Assembly: GCA_017471175.1 (NCBI GenBank)
Contig: JAFUVS010000009.1
Location: forward strand, 1 to 64,000
Origin: Paludibacteraceae bacterium
GTDB lineage: Bacteria > Bacteroidota > Bacteroidia > Bacteroidales > Paludibacteraceae
Length of the DNA: 64,000 bases
Direction: 5' to 3'
Position numbers and translations under genes: made by a program. The notes beneath the pieces are model-generated. The model saw only the letters and a list, made by a program, of their open reading frames with translations. It was not told the DNA's origin and did not search any database. Below are positions 8,888 through 18,539 of the stretch, piece after piece; within the stretch, counting starts at the first letter, position 1; each line of letters opens with the position of its first letter.

Positions 8888-9247
8888 GTGCTATTAGGCG
8901 AAGGGATATACAAGAGCAAGGGGTCGAAGTTTCTATCTTTTGCGGAGTCGATAGAAAACGAGGAGGAGGCGAAGGCGTTGATAGCGCGGTACAAGAAAAA
9001 GTACCACGATGCGCGGCATGTGTGCTATGCCTATCGTTTGGGTGCAAATCTATGGCGGACGAAAGACGACGGCGAGCCTCACGGGACGGCGGGGTTGCCT
9101 ATATTACGGTCGATTGATGCGCAAAAGAGAGACAATATACTGGTAGTAGTGGTTCGCTATTTCGGCGGGACACTATTGGGTACGGGGGGCTTGATGGTGG
9201 CATACAGAGAAGCAGCTTTGGATGCTCTTTGTAAGTTGAGTGTTTAG
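8888..9247 (+). CDS. YigZ/IMPACT-family protein, short form
   Basis: A 119-residue protein of the YigZ/IMPACT (UPF0029) family, associated in other organisms with translation-related regulation. Recognisable blocks: EGIYKSKGSKFLSFA, HVCYAYRL, DDGEPHGTAGLPIL and VVVVRYFGGTLLGTGGL. Family members are often about 200 residues with a second C-terminal domain; only the N-terminal domain is present here. The start is GTG, because no ATG precedes the conserved block in frame before a stop at 8864. It begins a forward gene run, separated from the acyltransferase by a short repeat. Confidence 0.85.
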   Translation: MLLGEGIYKSKGSKFLSFAESIENEEEAKALIARYKKKYHDARHVCYAYRLGANLWRTKDDGEPHGTAGLPILRSIDAQKRDNILVVVVRYFGGTLLGTGGLMVAYREAALDALCKLSV

Positions 9248-9312
9248 TGTAGTTGAGTGTTTAGAGTTTAGTGTTTAGTGTAGTTGAGTGTTTAGAGTTT
9301 AGAGTTTAGTGT
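9238..9312. repeat. short low-complexity direct repeat
   Basis: Variants of GTTTAGAGTTTAGTG and GTGTAGTTGAGTG alternate across the end of the YigZ-like gene and the spacer. Two longer copies of about 29 bp can be aligned. It looks like a dispersed microsatellite of the intergenic type seen elsewhere in this window. Confidence 0.75.
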
Positions 9313-9323
9313 TCCGTATTCAG

Positions 9324-10343
9324 ATGGAAACATATAAAGACATTGAGGCTTATAGGGTCGGTCCGCTGTTAGGTGTGACCGATTTTCTGTTTGTATTTCC
9401 TTTCTTGGAATACTTGCGTCGCCGCAAGACGAGTTCAATGCGTTTGGAATTAGGCGGCGGCGATACCCCTTGGCAGAGCGAAGCGGACCGGCGGATGATT
9501 CGCGAGGACTTGCGAGGGGGAGCTACTTTTCTGACCAATCACAGGGATATAATAATGGATGCGGCATGGCTGAGTTTTCTGCTTCGCACGCATTACTGGA
9601 TTCGTCCCTATATGGGGATAGGCAACAACCTGCTGAGCAAGCGTTGGATCGAGTGGTTGGTGCGTTATCTTCGCTGTTATGTCGTGGTACGTGACGGCGG
9701 ACCAAAGGAGGTGATGAAGAACGCACAGCATCTGAGTGCGTACATACAGATGCTGCGCGGAAAGGGCAAGAGCATCTGGTTGGCGCAGCGTGAGGGGAGA
9801 GCGAAAGACGGGAATGACTTGACGCAACCGGCGGTGCTGAAGATGCTGACGATGGGTAGCGGTGATTTCTTGGATGCGATTCGGAAACTGAATATCTGTC
9901 CAGTGAGTATCAATTATGAGTTTGACCCATGCGACTACTTGAAGGCAAGAGAGATGCAGCTAAGGAGGGATGACCCGCAGTGGAAGAAGCCGAAGGGCGA
10001 GGACGAGCTGTCGATGAAGACGGGCATATTCGGCGATAAAGGACGCGTGGTGTACCGCGTGACGCCGAGTCTGAACCACTGGATGGATGCGAACAAGGAG
10101 GAATTAGAGAAGATGACGCGCAACGAGCAGGTACAAGCCGTAGCGAAACAGATAGATTATCAGATTCATATCGGCTATGAGACGTATGAGCGGGGCGAGG
10201 CATTTGAGCAGTATCTACAGGAGCGGTTGGTGATGATAGAGATGGCGAATAAGGACGAGGCTTACTTGATGGATAAACTGCACGAGATGTACCGCAATCC
10301 CGTACTTAACCATCAAGCCGCCAAAGAGAAGAAAGGACTATGA
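9324..10343 (+). CDS. lysophospholipid acyltransferase-like protein
   Basis: About 339 residues, related to 1-acyl-glycerol-3-phosphate acyltransferases (PlsC superfamily), which transfer acyl chains to lysophospholipids at the inner membrane. The catalytic-block equivalent is TNHRDIIMD, with His and Asp spaced one residue wider than the classical HX4D, followed by a substrate-block equivalent with REGRAKDGND. I chose the ATG at 9324; a GTG 15 bp upstream is also in frame. The gene overlaps coaD by 4 bp, so the two are translationally coupled. Exact acyl acceptor unknown; an aminolipid substrate is possible. Confidence 0.8.
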   Translation: METYKDIEAYRVGPLLGVTDFLFVFPFLEYLRRRKTSSMRLELGGGDTPWQSEADRRMIREDLRGGATFLTNHRDIIMDAAWLSFLLRTHYWIRPYMGIGNNLLSKRWIEWLVRYLRCYVVVRDGGPKEVMKNAQHLSAYIQMLRGKGKSIWLAQREGRAKDGNDLTQPAVLKMLTMGSGDFLDAIRKLNICPVSINYEFDPCDYLKAREMQLRRDDPQWKKPKGEDELSMKTGIFGDKGRVVYRVTPSLNHWMDANKEELEKMTRNEQVQAVAKQIDYQIHIGYETYERGEAFEQYLQERLVMIEMANKDEAYLMDKLHEMYRNPVLNHQAAKEKKGL

Positions 10344-10795
10344 GTATGCGTACTGCTATTTTTCCGGGAAGTTTCGACCCGTTTACGATAGGTCATTTGG
10401 ACTTGGTTGAACGCGGTTTGCAGTTGTTTGACCGCGTGGTAATCGGCATTGGCAAGAACAGCGAGAAGCGGGCGATGTTCCCGTTGGTATTTCGCGAGGA
10501 GTCTTTACGGAAACTGTTTGAGAATGAGGGACGTGTGGCAGTGGATGTATATGAGGGCTTGACAGTAGATTTTGCCCGAAGGTGGAATGCACATTTTCTT
10601 CTTCGCGGTGTACGGTCGGTGCAAGACTTTGTATATGAAGAGAGTATGGCGGAAGCGAACAGGCAGTTGGACGGGATAGAGACGGTGGTGCTGTATGCGA
10701 GACCGGAACACGCCTATATATCTTCTTCGTTGGTACGCGAATTGTATGGTTACAAGAAGGATGTGCAAGCCTTAGTTCCCTATCCTCTTCCTTGA
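10340..10795 (+). CDS. coaD: phosphopantetheine adenylyltransferase
   Basis: A 151-residue CoaD, which converts 4'-phosphopantetheine and ATP to dephospho-CoA, the penultimate step of coenzyme A synthesis. The nucleotidyltransferase motif is GSFDPFTIGHLDL at residues 10-22 (TxGH), and the C-terminal ISSSLVREL motif is intact. The LLRGVRSVQDFVYE block is typical. Length is normal. It overlaps the acyltransferase by 4 bp (ATGA) and is followed after 24 bp by the S41 protease gene. Confidence 0.96.
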   Translation: MSMRTAIFPGSFDPFTIGHLDLVERGLQLFDRVVIGIGKNSEKRAMFPLVFREESLRKLFENEGRVAVDVYEGLTVDFARRWNAHFLLRGVRSVQDFVYEESMAEANRQLDGIETVVLYARPEHAYISSSLVRELYGYKKDVQALVPYPLP

Positions 10796-10819
10796 ATTAG
10801 AAACAAATAGAAAAACGAT

Positions 10820-12370
10820 ATGAAACGGTTAGTACCTATATTATTAGTTTTGGTTACGCTGCCCTTGCCCGGTCAGGAGCAGACGACGCGTATTGACAAG
10901 TCGATGACCATATTGACGGACGTGATGCGGCAGTTGGATATGAACTACTTTGACACGCTCAACTACGAGCGAATGACGGAGGAGGGTATCCGTATGATGT
11001 TGCGTCAGGTGGATCCTTACACTATTTATATACCCAAAGAGCGGGACACGGACTTGCGCATAATGACAACGGGTCAGTACGGAGGTATCGGCGCGATGAT
11101 TATGATGCGCGACAGTATGGTCTATATCGCTGAGCCATACGAGGGTATGCCGGCACAGGTGAACGATGTGCGTGCGGGCGACCGCTTGGTGAAAGTGGAC
11201 GATTTTCGTTGCGATGGTCAGACCACAAAAGATGTGAGCAACCGTTTGCGCGGCGAGGCGGGAACAACGGTCAAATTGGTGTTGGAGCGCGATGGCGAGA
11301 AGAAACTGCTCACGCGTGAGGTGGTAAGAAAGGAGATTCATTTGCCTGCCGTAACCTTCTATAAACGGTATGATAATGTGGGATATGTATTGTTTTCGGA
11401 GTTCACATCGGGCAGTGCGGCGGCTTTGTATGAGGCTATCCGCAAGATGGAGTCGGAGGGAGCGTTGTCGGGTCTGATTATTGACTTGCGCGGCAATGGC
11501 GGCGGACTGATAGACGAGGCGATACGTGTGGTAAGTCTGTTTGTGGACAAGGACACGGAGGTGGTCACGACGAAGGGCAAGATACAGACCTCTAACCGTT
11601 CGTATAAGACTTCGAGTACGCCTGTTTATAAGGACTTGCCTTTGGTATGCTTGGTGAACGGGGGTACGGCATCGGCAGCGGAGATCGTGTCGGGCAGTTT
11701 GCAAGAGTTGGGTCGCGCCACGCTGATTGGCGAGCGGACGTTCGGGAAGGGCTTGGTGCAGTCTATTCGCCCGATAGCCTTCGGAGGCAACCTGAAAGTG
11801 ACGACGGCGCATTATTATTTGCCTTCGGGGAGGTGTATACAGGCTATTAACTATGATGCGCTGCAGCGTGGCGAGAAATTGGAGCGTGACACGGCAGGCG
11901 GCATACAGCCGGACATTGTGCTGACCGACTCGCAGAAAGTGGATATATGCTACTCGTTGGTGCGCGGACACCATTTCTTCGACTATGCCAATCGCTACCG
12001 TCAGACGCATAACGGGATAGCGCCGCCGGATAAGTTTGAGGTGTCGGATGAGGAGTTGGAGCGTTTTATGCAGTTCCTTGACGAGAAGAAGTTTGTATAT
12101 GAAACGGAGACATCGCGTTACTTGGACGATTTGATAGAGGTAGCGGAGAAAGAGGATATAGACTCGCTTTCGATGCAGGCGATGACGCTGCTACGCAAGA
12201 CATTGCGCCCATCGTTTCGGGACGCTATTATGCGGCATAAGGATGAGGTGAAGATGCTGTTGGGGGCTGATATTGTGGAGCGTTACTACTTCCAGCGGGG
12301 GCGTGTGGAGTTTATGCTGCGCGATGACAAGGCGTTGAAGAAGGCTAGCGAAATTCTAATTAATAGGTAA
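10820..12370 (+). CDS. ctpA: S41 carboxy-terminal processing peptidase with PDZ domain
   Basis: A 516-residue periplasmic serine protease. Residues 1-19 act as a signal peptide. A PDZ domain covers about 85-165 (GIGAMI...VRAGDRLVKVDD). The catalytic core contains LIIDLRGNGGG at 219-229, the Ser nucleophile in GGTASAAEIVSGS (Ser285) and Lys310 in GERTFGKGLVQ. A C-terminal helical region of about 140 residues follows. Such enzymes trim or degrade envelope proteins. It sits in one forward run with coaD and the Ig-like lipoprotein gene. Confidence 0.94.
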   Translation: MKRLVPILLVLVTLPLPGQEQTTRIDKSMTILTDVMRQLDMNYFDTLNYERMTEEGIRMMLRQVDPYTIYIPKERDTDLRIMTTGQYGGIGAMIMMRDSMVYIAEPYEGMPAQVNDVRAGDRLVKVDDFRCDGQTTKDVSNRLRGEAGTTVKLVLERDGEKKLLTREVVRKEIHLPAVTFYKRYDNVGYVLFSEFTSGSAAALYEAIRKMESEGALSGLIIDLRGNGGGLIDEAIRVVSLFVDKDTEVVTTKGKIQTSNRSYKTSSTPVYKDLPLVCLVNGGTASAAEIVSGSLQELGRATLIGERTFGKGLVQSIRPIAFGGNLKVTTAHYYLPSGRCIQAINYDALQRGEKLERDTAGGIQPDIVLTDSQKVDICYSLVRGHHFFDYANRYRQTHNGIAPPDKFEVSDEELERFMQFLDEKKFVYETETSRYLDDLIEVAEKEDIDSLSMQAMTLLRKTLRPSFRDAIMRHKDEVKMLLGADIVERYYFQRGRVEFMLRDDKALKKASEILINR

Positions 12371-12462
12371 TAGTTAATAATTAATATCTCGATGCTTGTC
12401 TTATTTTTTTAATCCATTCTCTTTTTCTACTTATCATTTTATATCCTTTTAGTTAACATCTT

Positions 12463-13665
12463 ATGCGGAGAAGAAATATCTTGCTCATTTTTGCGAGTTG
12501 CTGTGTTTGCATGCTATGCGGTTGTGCGAGTCGGGGTTCGGGTCCTCAAGGGGGACCGGTGGACTCTATTCCTCCGCGTGTATTGGGGAGTGTTCCAGCT
12601 GACGGTGCAACGGGTGTGCAATCGCAAGAGATACAGATACGGTTGGACGAATACGTGACCTTAGACCGTGCAAGCGAGCAGGTGCTGGTATCGCCTCCCG
12701 GTCTGTCGCAACCGATAGTGAAGGCGGTTGGCAAGAAAGTGTCGGTGACATTGAACGACTCGCTGCAACCGAATACGACATACACCATCTACTTTGGCGA
12801 AGCCATACGGGATAATAACGAGAAGAACGCCGTCAAGGACTATACGTTAAGTTTTTCAACGGGGGACAAGATTGATTCGCTATGGCTATCGGGCAGGGCG
12901 TGGTTTGCGGAGACGCTGAAGCCTGCGGCGGGGGTGATTGTGGGTATTCATCCTGCAACGGCGGAGGACAGCGTGGTTAGCAAGCAGCCATTCCTACGCA
13001 TAGCGCGGACGGACTCAACGGGTCAGTTTGCGATTCGGCATATCGGGGAGGGGACATATAGGGTGTATGCTTTGTCGGACAGCAACCGCAACTATACGTA
13101 TGAGCGCAATGAACCGATAGCTTTTATGGAGCAGCCGGTTACGGTATCAGATTCGGGGTTGGTGCTTCGGCTGTTTAACTGCTTGATACCGAAGGATACG
13201 GCGAAATTGAAGGTGGACAGTTTGGCAGCGGATAGCATAATGAGGGACAGTTTGGCAGCGGATAGTTTGACGAGGGATAGTTTGTCGGTGGATAGTATTC
13301 GTCAGGATACGGCGCAAGTGAAGAAAGCGAAGGCGGAGGTGAAGGCGACCGCGTCATTGCGCGTGGTGGTAGAGCCGGCGGATACGAGTATATACGTGCA
13401 GTTATTGGGCGGAAAGGATGATGTAGTGGCAACGGAGGCGGCAGGTGAGCGCGGTGATGTGCTTTTTAAGGAGTTGAAAGCGGGAACGTATATGTTGCGT
13501 GCTTATTTAGATTTGAACGGGGACAGCGTATGGACAACGGGGGATTACTATGAGAAGCGTCAGCCTGAACCGATGTACTACTTCCCGAAACGGTTGAAGA
13601 TACGGGATAACTGGGATTTTGAGGAGACATTCCGCTGGAAAGAGGAGAGCGGAAGACCGAAATAA
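12463..13665 (+). CDS. lipoprotein with Ig-like domain
   Basis: A 400-residue lipoprotein with lipobox LCGC (Cys21). Residues about 35-135 form a bacterial Ig-like domain of the SbsA type (PPRVLGSVPADGATGV...NTTYTIYFGEAIRDNN...YTLSFSTG). A second beta-rich domain follows (LSGRAWFAET...GEGTYRVYALSD), then a charged linker made of repeats of DSLAADS/RDSLSVDS at about 247-283, then a beta domain ending in DWDFEETF-like sequence. This architecture is widespread in Bacteroidetes as an uncharacterised outer-membrane lipoprotein. The linker repeat is encoded by a DNA tandem repeat. Function unknown. Confidence 0.85.
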   Translation: MRRRNILLIFASCCVCMLCGCASRGSGPQGGPVDSIPPRVLGSVPADGATGVQSQEIQIRLDEYVTLDRASEQVLVSPPGLSQPIVKAVGKKVSVTLNDSLQPNTTYTIYFGEAIRDNNEKNAVKDYTLSFSTGDKIDSLWLSGRAWFAETLKPAAGVIVGIHPATAEDSVVSKQPFLRIARTDSTGQFAIRHIGEGTYRVYALSDSNRNYTYERNEPIAFMEQPVTVSDSGLVLRLFNCLIPKDTAKLKVDSLAADSIMRDSLAADSLTRDSLSVDSIRQDTAQVKKAKAEVKATASLRVVVEPADTSIYVQLLGGKDDVVATEAAGERGDVLFKELKAGTYMLRAYLDLNGDSVWTTGDYYEKRQPEPMYYFPKRLKIRDNWDFEETFRWKEESGRPK

Positions 13666-13671
13666 GCGGGG

Positions 13672-14325
13672 ATGAAGGCAGCAGAACGAAATAGGCGGAA
13701 CACGGTGATACTCTTGTCTTTGGGTATTGGCGTTCAAATCATAACCTACGTGATAGCACCGGATAATGTGTGGGCATTGGTGAGTGCGCTGTTCGGCGTA
13801 TGTTCGGTGGTGTTGTGTGCGCAGGGGAAGTGGCTGACTTTCTTTTTCGGTTTCGGACAGATACTGACTTACACGTATTTATGTGTATTAGAGCGTTTTT
13901 ATGGCGGGATCGCGATAAACGCTTTTTATTTTGCCTCGCAGGTTTACGGGATCTATAGTTGGCGTAAGCTGCTGCGGGAAGAAAGGGATAGTGAGGGGGA
14001 CGTGATACCCTTCCGTAGGATGCGGGGTGGGTGGTTTGCCGTTTTGTGCGCGGTGCTGTTGGTGCTGTCGCTTGTGACGGGGTGGTTATTAGGTCGTTAT
14101 ACGAATGACACGCAGCCTTACTTGGATGCGCTGACGACGGTACCTGCTTTTGCGGCGCAGATATTGTTGGTAATGGCATACAGGGAACAGTGGTTTATCT
14201 GGCTGTTCATTGATTTGCTGTATGTGGTGATGTGGTGGGAAGCCGGTTCGTATTGTATGGTGGCGCAATATGTGTTTTGGTGCGTCAATGCAACCTACGG
14301 CGCTGTTCGTTGGTCCGCAAAGTAG
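13672..14325 (+). CDS. pnuC: PnuC-like nicotinamide riboside transporter
   Basis: A 217-residue inner-membrane protein with about seven hydrophobic segments. Family blocks include NVWALVSALFGVCSVVL, FYGGIAINAFYFASQVYGIYSW and the C-terminal YREQWFIWLFIDLLYVVMWW. PnuC proteins import nicotinamide riboside by facilitated diffusion for NAD synthesis. It starts 6 bp after the lipoprotein gene. Its last 41 bp overlap the 3' end of the convergent gene on the other strand. Confidence 0.92.
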   Translation: MKAAERNRRNTVILLSLGIGVQIITYVIAPDNVWALVSALFGVCSVVLCAQGKWLTFFFGFGQILTYTYLCVLERFYGGIAINAFYFASQVYGIYSWRKLLREERDSEGDVIPFRRMRGGWFAVLCAVLLVLSLVTGWLLGRYTNDTQPYLDALTTVPAFAAQILLVMAYREQWFIWLFIDLLYVVMWWEAGSYCMVAQYVFWCVNATYGAVRWSAK

Positions 14326-16087
14326 CGATATGTTTGAGTTCTTTTTTTGCGTACTCGCGGCTGCCTTCGTGTTTGAGGAGTTGTCGGAATGTTTCTTCTG
14401 CGGCATCGAGGTATCCGAAATTGATTTGTGCGTAGCCAAGTCGTCGGAGTAAGAAGGCGTAGTATTCAATCATGCGATTGAGTCCGACTTGATGAACTTC
14501 TCCAAAGATGTTTTCAGAATCTTCGTTATCGTCCTCATCGTCTGTGTTATCGGCGCGCATAGATTGTATGGAGTTGCGGATTTCCTCTATTTCGCCTTGG
14601 AGGTCTTCGAAGATACGGGGGTCTCGTCCTTCTGCGAGGGAGTTGAAGTACATTTGTTCGCAGTCGTATCGGTTGCTGTTGCGCGTGATGTCGAGGTAGA
14701 AATAGGCTTTTTCGAAGAGTTGCATTTCGGTATAGCAGTAGCCGATGTCGTAGCAGACGGCGAAGAAGAGGTCACGGTCGTGTCCGCGTAGTTCCCAGTA
14801 CTTGAGTTTCATCTGCTCGTAGATAGGTTGCAGTAGGACGATTGCTTGGATGTAGAACTCGTTTTGGACGAGGTTGTGTGCTTCTTGGAACTGGTCGAAG
14901 AGGTCTGCGGCAGGCGATTCGGGGAATAGTCGTTTAGCGCTATCGCTTGGTTTTTGGTTTGTTTTCCGCTGATTTTTAGCGAAGCAGAGTTTGAGTGAGA
15001 CAGCCTGCGGCGTGTAAGCGGGTGTTGCTGTTTGTGCTTGTAGGAACTCGTGTGGTGTGCGCACGGCAGTGAGTCGTGCGGAGAGGAAGTCGGGTTCGTT
15101 GAGAAGGGGGTAGAGAGAGAAGATATAATGGTTGGTCGTGGCATCAAGAGTAAAGACAACGGGTGAAGAGGTAGCGAAAGTTGCTCTTTTGCCGGAGCCT
15201 TTAATGAGGGTATTGAGTAGTCGGGTATCGGCGATGGTTGCCGGATCGGTTATTTCTTGGAGTTGGTTGTCTTTTTGGATGGTGAGTGCGAGGAGGTCCG
15301 CCTGTTCTTCTCCATCGAAGAGGTAGTTGAGGTATTCGGCAAGGGTGTCGTTTTTAGGTTTTTGCGCTTTGGGTTTGTTTTTGCGGATGGCTTTATCTTC
15401 CTGCTTCATTTCGGCTTGCGCGAGCCGGAAGAGGTCGCGTCGGAGATTGATGAAGTCTTCGTCGTCATCGGGCATAGGGCCGACTTGGGGCAGTCTGTCC
15501 TTCTTAGAGCCGGAAATGTAGTCGCGTGTCTCATTAGCCAGCCCCAAGCACATTTCAAGATAGTTGATAAAGACTTGCTCGGAAGGCTCGATTGTTTCAA
15601 CGCTTATATTGAACATCAGTTGGTTAGACTCTTCTTCGTAATTAAAATTAAATTTAGCGAAGGAGTAATTGAGGTTGCAGCGGTGGCAGAATTGGAGTGC
15701 ACGGATATAGTTGTCGTGCGTATAGGGCAAGATGGCGAATCGCGCAAATTGGATGAAGATGCCGTTGTTTTTGTTTTCTGTACGAACAATGAAATATCCT
15801 CCTTGATATTTAAAGGAGTAAAGTGTAGCACTTTCAAACTTGTGCAAAATGTCGAGTTTGAACTGGTTACGCTTGGCGACTTGCCGGAGGAAGGCGGCTG
15901 TACCTCGGCTATAGGATGGTGTGTCGTTGGAGGTATTATTTCGCCGTGTTAGGGTCTTTTCTTCGGCGATGTCATCGAAGGAGGTGTCGTTTTTCTTATC
16001 CGCTGTATCATCGCCGGAAAAGAGGTCGGTAGCGGATTCTGCGAAGAGGTCGCGGAGGCGTTTTTTAATATCTTCTAAATCTTTCAT
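14285..16087 (-). CDS. uncharacterised protein with TPR-like C-terminal half
   Basis: A 600-residue cytoplasmic protein with no signal peptide. Residues 1-60 are charged and low-complexity. Residues about 60-190 (FLRQVAKRNQFKLDIL...GGYFIVRTENKNNGIFIQFA) form a compact alpha/beta region that could be a YbjN or secretion-chaperone-like fold. Residues about 395-600 are helical and TPR-like (FQEAHNLVQNEFYIQAIVLL, CYDIGYCYTEMQLFEKAYFYL, RRLGYAQINFGYLDAAEETFRQLL). An acidic run (DNTDDEDDNEDSE) lies near residue 530. I do not recognise the family. It converges with pnuC, overlapping it by 41 bp. Confidence 0.8.
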   Translation of the reverse strand: MKDLEDIKKRLRDLFAESATDLFSGDDTADKKNDTSFDDIAEEKTLTRRNNTSNDTPSYSRGTAAFLRQVAKRNQFKLDILHKFESATLYSFKYQGGYFIVRTENKNNGIFIQFARFAILPYTHDNYIRALQFCHRCNLNYSFAKFNFNYEEESNQLMFNISVETIEPSEQVFINYLEMCLGLANETRDYISGSKKDRLPQVGPMPDDDEDFINLRRDLFRLAQAEMKQEDKAIRKNKPKAQKPKNDTLAEYLNYLFDGEEQADLLALTIQKDNQLQEITDPATIADTRLLNTLIKGSGKRATFATSSPVVFTLDATTNHYIFSLYPLLNEPDFLSARLTAVRTPHEFLQAQTATPAYTPQAVSLKLCFAKNQRKTNQKPSDSAKRLFPESPAADLFDQFQEAHNLVQNEFYIQAIVLLQPIYEQMKLKYWELRGHDRDLFFAVCYDIGYCYTEMQLFEKAYFYLDITRNSNRYDCEQMYFNSLAEGRDPRIFEDLQGEIEEIRNSIQSMRADNTDDEDDNEDSENIFGEVHQVGLNRMIEYYAFLLRRLGYAQINFGYLDAAEETFRQLLKHEGSREYAKKELKHIATLRTNEQRRRLH

Positions 16088-16148
16088 ATCTTATAAAGGG
16101 TCCTATCCATCTCTTTTTGCAAAAGAAGCAAAGAGAGCCAAAAGGGCG

Positions 16149-16181
16149 GCAAAGGTACGGGTATTTGGCGGGTTATGCAAC
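16149..16181 (-). promoter_or_regulatory. Bacteroidetes-type promoter of the TPR-like gene
   Basis: On the reverse strand TACCTTTGC (16149-16157) is preceded at about 20 bp by GTTG, a near match to TTTG. It is 62 bp upstream of the start codon at 16087. Confidence 0.6.
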
Positions 16182-16313
16182 GTTTTGGGTGATTTTTTTG
16201 GTAGATTGGAGAAAAGGCAGTACTTTCGCGGGCGGAGGGGAATCAAAGATTTAAAGGATTTGAGAATTTGGGGATTGCAGATTTAAAGATGACCAATTAA
16301 AAGATTGCAGATT

Positions 16314-17315
16314 ATGGAATTCAGTGCAAAACAGATTAGTGCGTTGTTAGGCGGCACGATAGAGGGTGACGGCGAGCGCAAGGTATGGAACGTGTCGGGC
16401 ATAGAGAGTGCGAAGGAAGGCGATTTGTGCTTTTTGGGCGATGCCAAGTATGTACATTATTTAGAAGAGACAAAAGCATCGGTGGTGTTGCTGTCTCGCG
16501 GGATAGATTTTGCGGGTCAGTCGAATGCCACTATCATCCGTGTGGATAATGCTCGCGGTGCGATGGCGATGTTGCTCGGCGAGGTAGCGAAAGTGCTTAA
16601 TCCGGCGAAGAAAGGCGTGGAAAAGGGAGCCTTCGTGAGCGATGGCGTGGATGTGCCGGAAGATGCTTACATAGGTTCGGGCGCATACATAGGCAAGGGG
16701 GTCCGTTTAGGTGCGGGCGTACAGATTTATCCGCAGACGTATATAGGTGATGGCGTGGCGATAGGCGACGGGAGCGTGCTGTATGCGGGGGTGAAAGTGT
16801 ATTACGGCTGCCGGATTGGCAAAGGTTGCATCTTGCACAGCGGCGTGGTGATTGGGGCGGACGGATTCGGCTTTGAGCCGGATGAGCAGGGCGTTTATCA
16901 CAAAGTGCCGCAGATCGGGACTGTGGTGATAGAGGATGACGTAGAGATAGGTGCGAATACGACGGTGGACAGGGCGATGATGGGCGAGACGCGCATCGGA
17001 CGGAACACGAAGATAGATAACCTATGTCAGATTGCTCATAATGTGCAGATTGGAGAGAGTACGGTATTGTGCGCGCAGGTGGGGATTGCCGGTTCGACGA
17101 AGGTGGGTAGTCACTGCACGCTGACGGGTCAAGTGGGCGTAGCGGGTCATATAGAGATAGCGGACGGCTGTATGTTCGGCGCGAAGTCGGGCGTGGCAGG
17201 TACGATTCGCAAAGCGGGGCAGTATATGGGTATGCCCGCCATAGAAGCTAACCGCTGGCGTAGGGCGCAAGCTGTGTATCGCCGTCTGCCGGATATCTAC
17301 CGTAAACTACTATGA
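16314..17315 (+). CDS. lpxD: UDP-3-O-acylglucosamine N-acyltransferase
   Basis: A 333-residue LpxD, which adds the N-linked hydroxyacyl chain in lipid A synthesis. The N-terminal substrate-binding domain starts [14 protein letters not shown] and includes the [14 protein letters not shown] block. A left-handed beta helix of hexapeptide repeats follows from about residue 105 ([20 protein letters not shown]...). The catalytic His is in [11 protein letters not shown] use the ATG at 16314; a TTG 9 bp upstream is in frame but needless. The stop overlaps the lpxC start by 4 bp. A short A/T-rich repeat of GATTTAAAG and GATTGCAGAT variants precedes it. Confidence 0.95.
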   Translation: MEFSAKQISALLGGTIEGDGERKVWNVSGIESAKEGDLCFLGDAKYVHYLEETKASVVLLSRGIDFAGQSNATIIRVDNARGAMAMLLGEVAKVLNPAKKGVEKGAFVSDGVDVPEDAYIGSGAYIGKGVRLGAGVQIYPQTYIGDGVAIGDGSVLYAGVKVYYGCRIGKGCILHSGVVIGADGFGFEPDEQGVYHKVPQIGTVVIEDDVEIGANTTVDRAMMGETRIGRNTKIDNLCQIAHNVQIGESTVLCAQVGIAGSTKVGSHCTLTGQVGVAGHIEIADGCMFGAKSGVAGTIRKAGQYMGMPAIEANRWRRAQAVYRRLPDIYRKLL

Positions 17316-18211
17316 GACAAGCGACTATACGAGAGCCATTCACCTTGTGCGGCAAGGGTTTGCACACGGGTTTGATGATTCGGGCGACGGTTCGTCCGGG
17401 GGGTGAGGATACGGGTATTTGTTTCTGCCGCACGGACTTGGAGGGGCAGCCGACTTATGTGGCATCGGCACGATACGTAGGCGGGACATCGCGTGGGACG
17501 GTGTTGGAACAAGGGGCGTGGAAAGTGAGTACGGTGGAGCATCTGATGGCAGCTTTGTATGCGATGGGAGTGAGCAACTGCTTGGTGGAAGTGGATGGTC
17601 CGGAGGTGCCTATATTAGACGGTAGCGCGCGTAAGTGGGTAGATGCCGTCAAACAGGTGGGAGTCGTTGAACAGACACGCGAACGGGATGAGTTGGTAAT
17701 AACCGATCGGGTATGTTTTGACAACGGGAAAGGGAGTCGGATGGTGATAGAGCCTTGCGAAAAATATGAAGTGCAGGTTCACGTGGATTATCCTTCGCTG
17801 GTGCTGAATAAGCAGGATGCCGAATTGAGGGACTTGGCAGATTTTGACAGGGAGATAGCGTCGGCCCGTACTTTTTGTTTTCTTCGGGAGATACGTCCGC
17901 TGTTGCATCTCGGTCTGATTAAGGGCGGGGACTTGCAAAACGCGTTAGTGATATACGACAAGCGGATGTGGCAATGGACGATGAACCGCTTGGCGCGCAA
18001 GTTGGGGCAAGAGCCGATTGATGCATCGCAGTTGGGGTATTTAAGCGAACTTAACTACGTGAATGAGCCTGCTCGGCACAAACTATTGGATGTGGTAGGA
18101 GATATGGCTCTGTCGGGTCGCTATATACGGGGACGCATCTATGTGGAGCGTCCGGGACACGCGTTCAATACGTGGTGTTGCAAGCAGTTGCTGATGCGGG
18201 TTGAAGCATAA
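17312..18211 (+). CDS. lpxC: UDP-3-O-acyl-N-acetylglucosamine deacetylase, without FabZ domain
   Basis: A 299-residue LpxC, the zinc deacetylase of the committed step of lipid A synthesis. Zinc ligands correspond to His77 ([10 protein letters not shown]), His256 and Asp260 ([11 protein letters not shown]); the catalytic His is 283 in GHAFNTWCC. In most Bacteroidetes LpxC is fused to a C-terminal FabZ dehydratase, giving about 460 residues. Here the protein ends at the LpxC domain and is followed by a terminator, so the fusion is absent. It overlaps lpxD by 4 bp. Confidence 0.95.
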   Translation: MRQATIREPFTLCGKGLHTGLMIRATVRPGGEDTGICFCRTDLEGQPTYVASARYVGGTSRGTVLEQGAWKVSTVEHLMAALYAMGVSNCLVEVDGPEVPILDGSARKWVDAVKQVGVVEQTRERDELVITDRVCFDNGKGSRMVIEPCEKYEVQVHVDYPSLVLNKQDAELRDLADFDREIASARTFCFLREIRPLLHLGLIKGGDLQNALVIYDKRMWQWTMNRLARKLGQEPIDASQLGYLSELNYVNEPARHKLLDVVGDMALSGRYIRGRIYVERPGHAFNTWCCKQLLMRVEA

Positions 18212-18239
18212 GAAGCTGATACATAAGATGAAAAAAGGG

Positions 18240-18269
18240 AATACGGCTGTCTGTGCCGTATTTTTTTTG
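18240..18269 (+). terminator. rho-independent terminator after lpxC
   Basis: AATACGGC and GCCGTATT form an 8-bp perfect stem around a 7-nt loop, and the stem runs into a tract of eight or more T. It is 28 bp after the lpxC stop and separates lpxD-lpxC from lpxA. Confidence 0.9.
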
Positions 18270-18321
18270 TGAATTTGTAAATAACTGTAAATAAATGCCT
18301 TGATGCGTTTACAAAGCGGAA

Positions 18322-18354
18322 TCACATAATAATCACATAATAACCACATAATAA
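18322..18354. repeat. 11-bp tandem array, three units
   Basis: Two copies of TCACATAATAA and one CCACATAATAA are head to tail. The reverse complement of this unit recurs as a four-unit array at 56927-56970. It lies in the 429-bp gene-free stretch between lpxC and lpxA. Confidence 0.9.
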
Positions 18355-18539
18355 TTTCCTAATGTAGTAACGGGAAGAGAGGTACGATTCGCACATAAAA
18401 TCGCGAACACGGAATACCACGAGTAGAAAGTACACTGCGGGGAGAAAGAAGGGGTTACAAAGGGGAAGGGGGGAATGGGGAAAGTGAAAAGGGAAATAAA
18501 AAAGTTCCGCTAATTCTATTTTTATTACCAAATTATTTG

